A DNA stretch of 5,131 bases from Candidatus Krumholzibacteriia bacterium (lineage in GTDB: Bacteria > Krumholzibacteriota > Krumholzibacteriia > LZORAL124-64-63), in NCBI GenBank assembly GCA_016744275.1, contig JADGEP010000293.1, forward strand, positions 1 through 5,131, read 5' to 3'. Position 1 is the stretch's first letter. Each line of letters starts with the position of its first letter. The notes under the pieces are model-generated. The model was not told the origin of the DNA and did not search any database. It was given only the letters and a program-made list of their open reading frames with translations. This document shows positions 4,952-5,131 of the stretch, piece by piece. Position numbers and translations under genes: made by a program.

Positions 4952-5131
4952 CTAGTCTTCCACGTGGGTGACGGCATCTTCACCCATCAAGGCGCGCAGC
5001 GTGTTCTTCAGCTTGGTCTGCTGGATGAACAAGTCGTGCTCCGCTTCCATGCCAGCAGGCATGACCGGGCTCTTGAAGTAGAAGCTCAACCATTGCTGGA
5101 TGCCACCGGGCAGGTTGGCGCGCTTGCCGAG
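4952..5131 (-). CDS. ino1: probable inositol-3-phosphate synthase, C-terminal 59 residues (5' end outside window)
   Basis: The frame is open from the window edge to a TAG at 4952-4954 on the - strand. The visible C-terminus contains GGIQQWLSFYFKSPVMPAG, then EHDLFIQQTKLKNTLRALMG and the last residues EDAVTHVED. This resembles the end of inositol-3-phosphate synthases, where a Ser-Tyr/Phe...Lys-(S/A)-P-x-x-P-G segment is followed by a helix with the pattern NxLxxQxxxxxNxLRxxxG. That enzyme converts glucose 6-phosphate to 1D-myo-inositol 3-phosphate using NAD, the first step to inositol lipids and inositol-based solutes. The assignment rests on memory of the family pattern in a short fragment, with no cofactor-binding domain visible, so it is tentative. 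A strong terminator lies 42 bases after the stop. Confidence 0.6.
   Translation of the reverse strand, partial: LGKRANLPGGIQQWLSFYFKSPVMPAGMEAEHDLFIQQTKLKNTLRALMGEDAVTHVED

Noticed and set aside
4242..4955. Long + strand open frames over the hydrolase gene
   Set aside because: They are antisense shadows of a gene with all metal-binding motifs on the - strand; their translations show no recognisable domain.
4956..4971. CACGTG core resembling a parS site near the ParA gene
   Set aside because: Only about 10 of 16 bases match the parS consensus, the right half barely matches, and the site lies in the coding end of the inositol-phosphate synthase gene. The CACGTG cores near 1012 and 4460 match no better.
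5048..5063. CATGCC-AGCA-GGCATG hairpin
   Set aside because: It lies fully inside coding sequence for VMPAGMEA, has no T-run, and can be explained by codons of a short symmetric peptide stretch.

Overview
The window looks like a piece of the chromosome of an uncultured bacterium with an outer membrane and moderately high GC. The best lineage hint is a protein resembling DUF4837, a lipoprotein family I know mainly from Bacteroidota and relatives. The cut-off gene at the right edge has a C-terminus like inositol-3-phosphate synthases. Together these suggest the FCB group (Bacteroidota and related candidate phyla), but this is inference from protein families only. I see no insertion sequence, phage gene, tRNA, rRNA or CRISPR array.

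Region 1 (1-3058, + strand) reads as one operon of four genes: the 3' end of an ECF-type sigma factor, its zinc-finger anti-sigma factor with one membrane helix, a DUF4837-like lipoprotein, and a small outer-membrane beta-barrel protein. The gaps are about 24, 65 and 69 bases. The order suggests an envelope-stress or envelope-maintenance module: regulator and membrane-bound inhibitor first, then two envelope proteins. A 14-bp palindrome and an 8-bp inverted repeat lie in the two longer gaps.

Region 2 (3059-3264) is a 206-base intergenic stretch, AT-rich in its middle and dense in inverted repeats. It holds a perfect 16-bp palindrome, a 7+1+7 palindrome, several shorter repeats, two copies of the octamer CGGAAAAT (a third lies before the DUF4837 gene), candidate promoters, and a possible 23-codon leader ORF whose stop overlaps the next start codon.

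Region 3 (3265-4146, + strand) is a ParA-type ATPase with an intact deviant Walker A motif and an alanine- and charge-rich C-terminal tail. No parB follows, so it is an orphan as far as this window shows.

Region 4 (4209-5131, - strand) converges on the ParA gene. It holds a glyoxalase-II-like metallo-beta-lactamase-fold hydrolase and, upstream of it, the last 59 codons of a probable inositol-3-phosphate synthase. Two strong hairpins stand out. One is a + strand intrinsic terminator embedded in the hydrolase coding sequence, where it would end ParA-gene transcripts. The other is a - strand terminator just upstream of the hydrolase ribosome binding site, where it could act as a terminator or attenuator.
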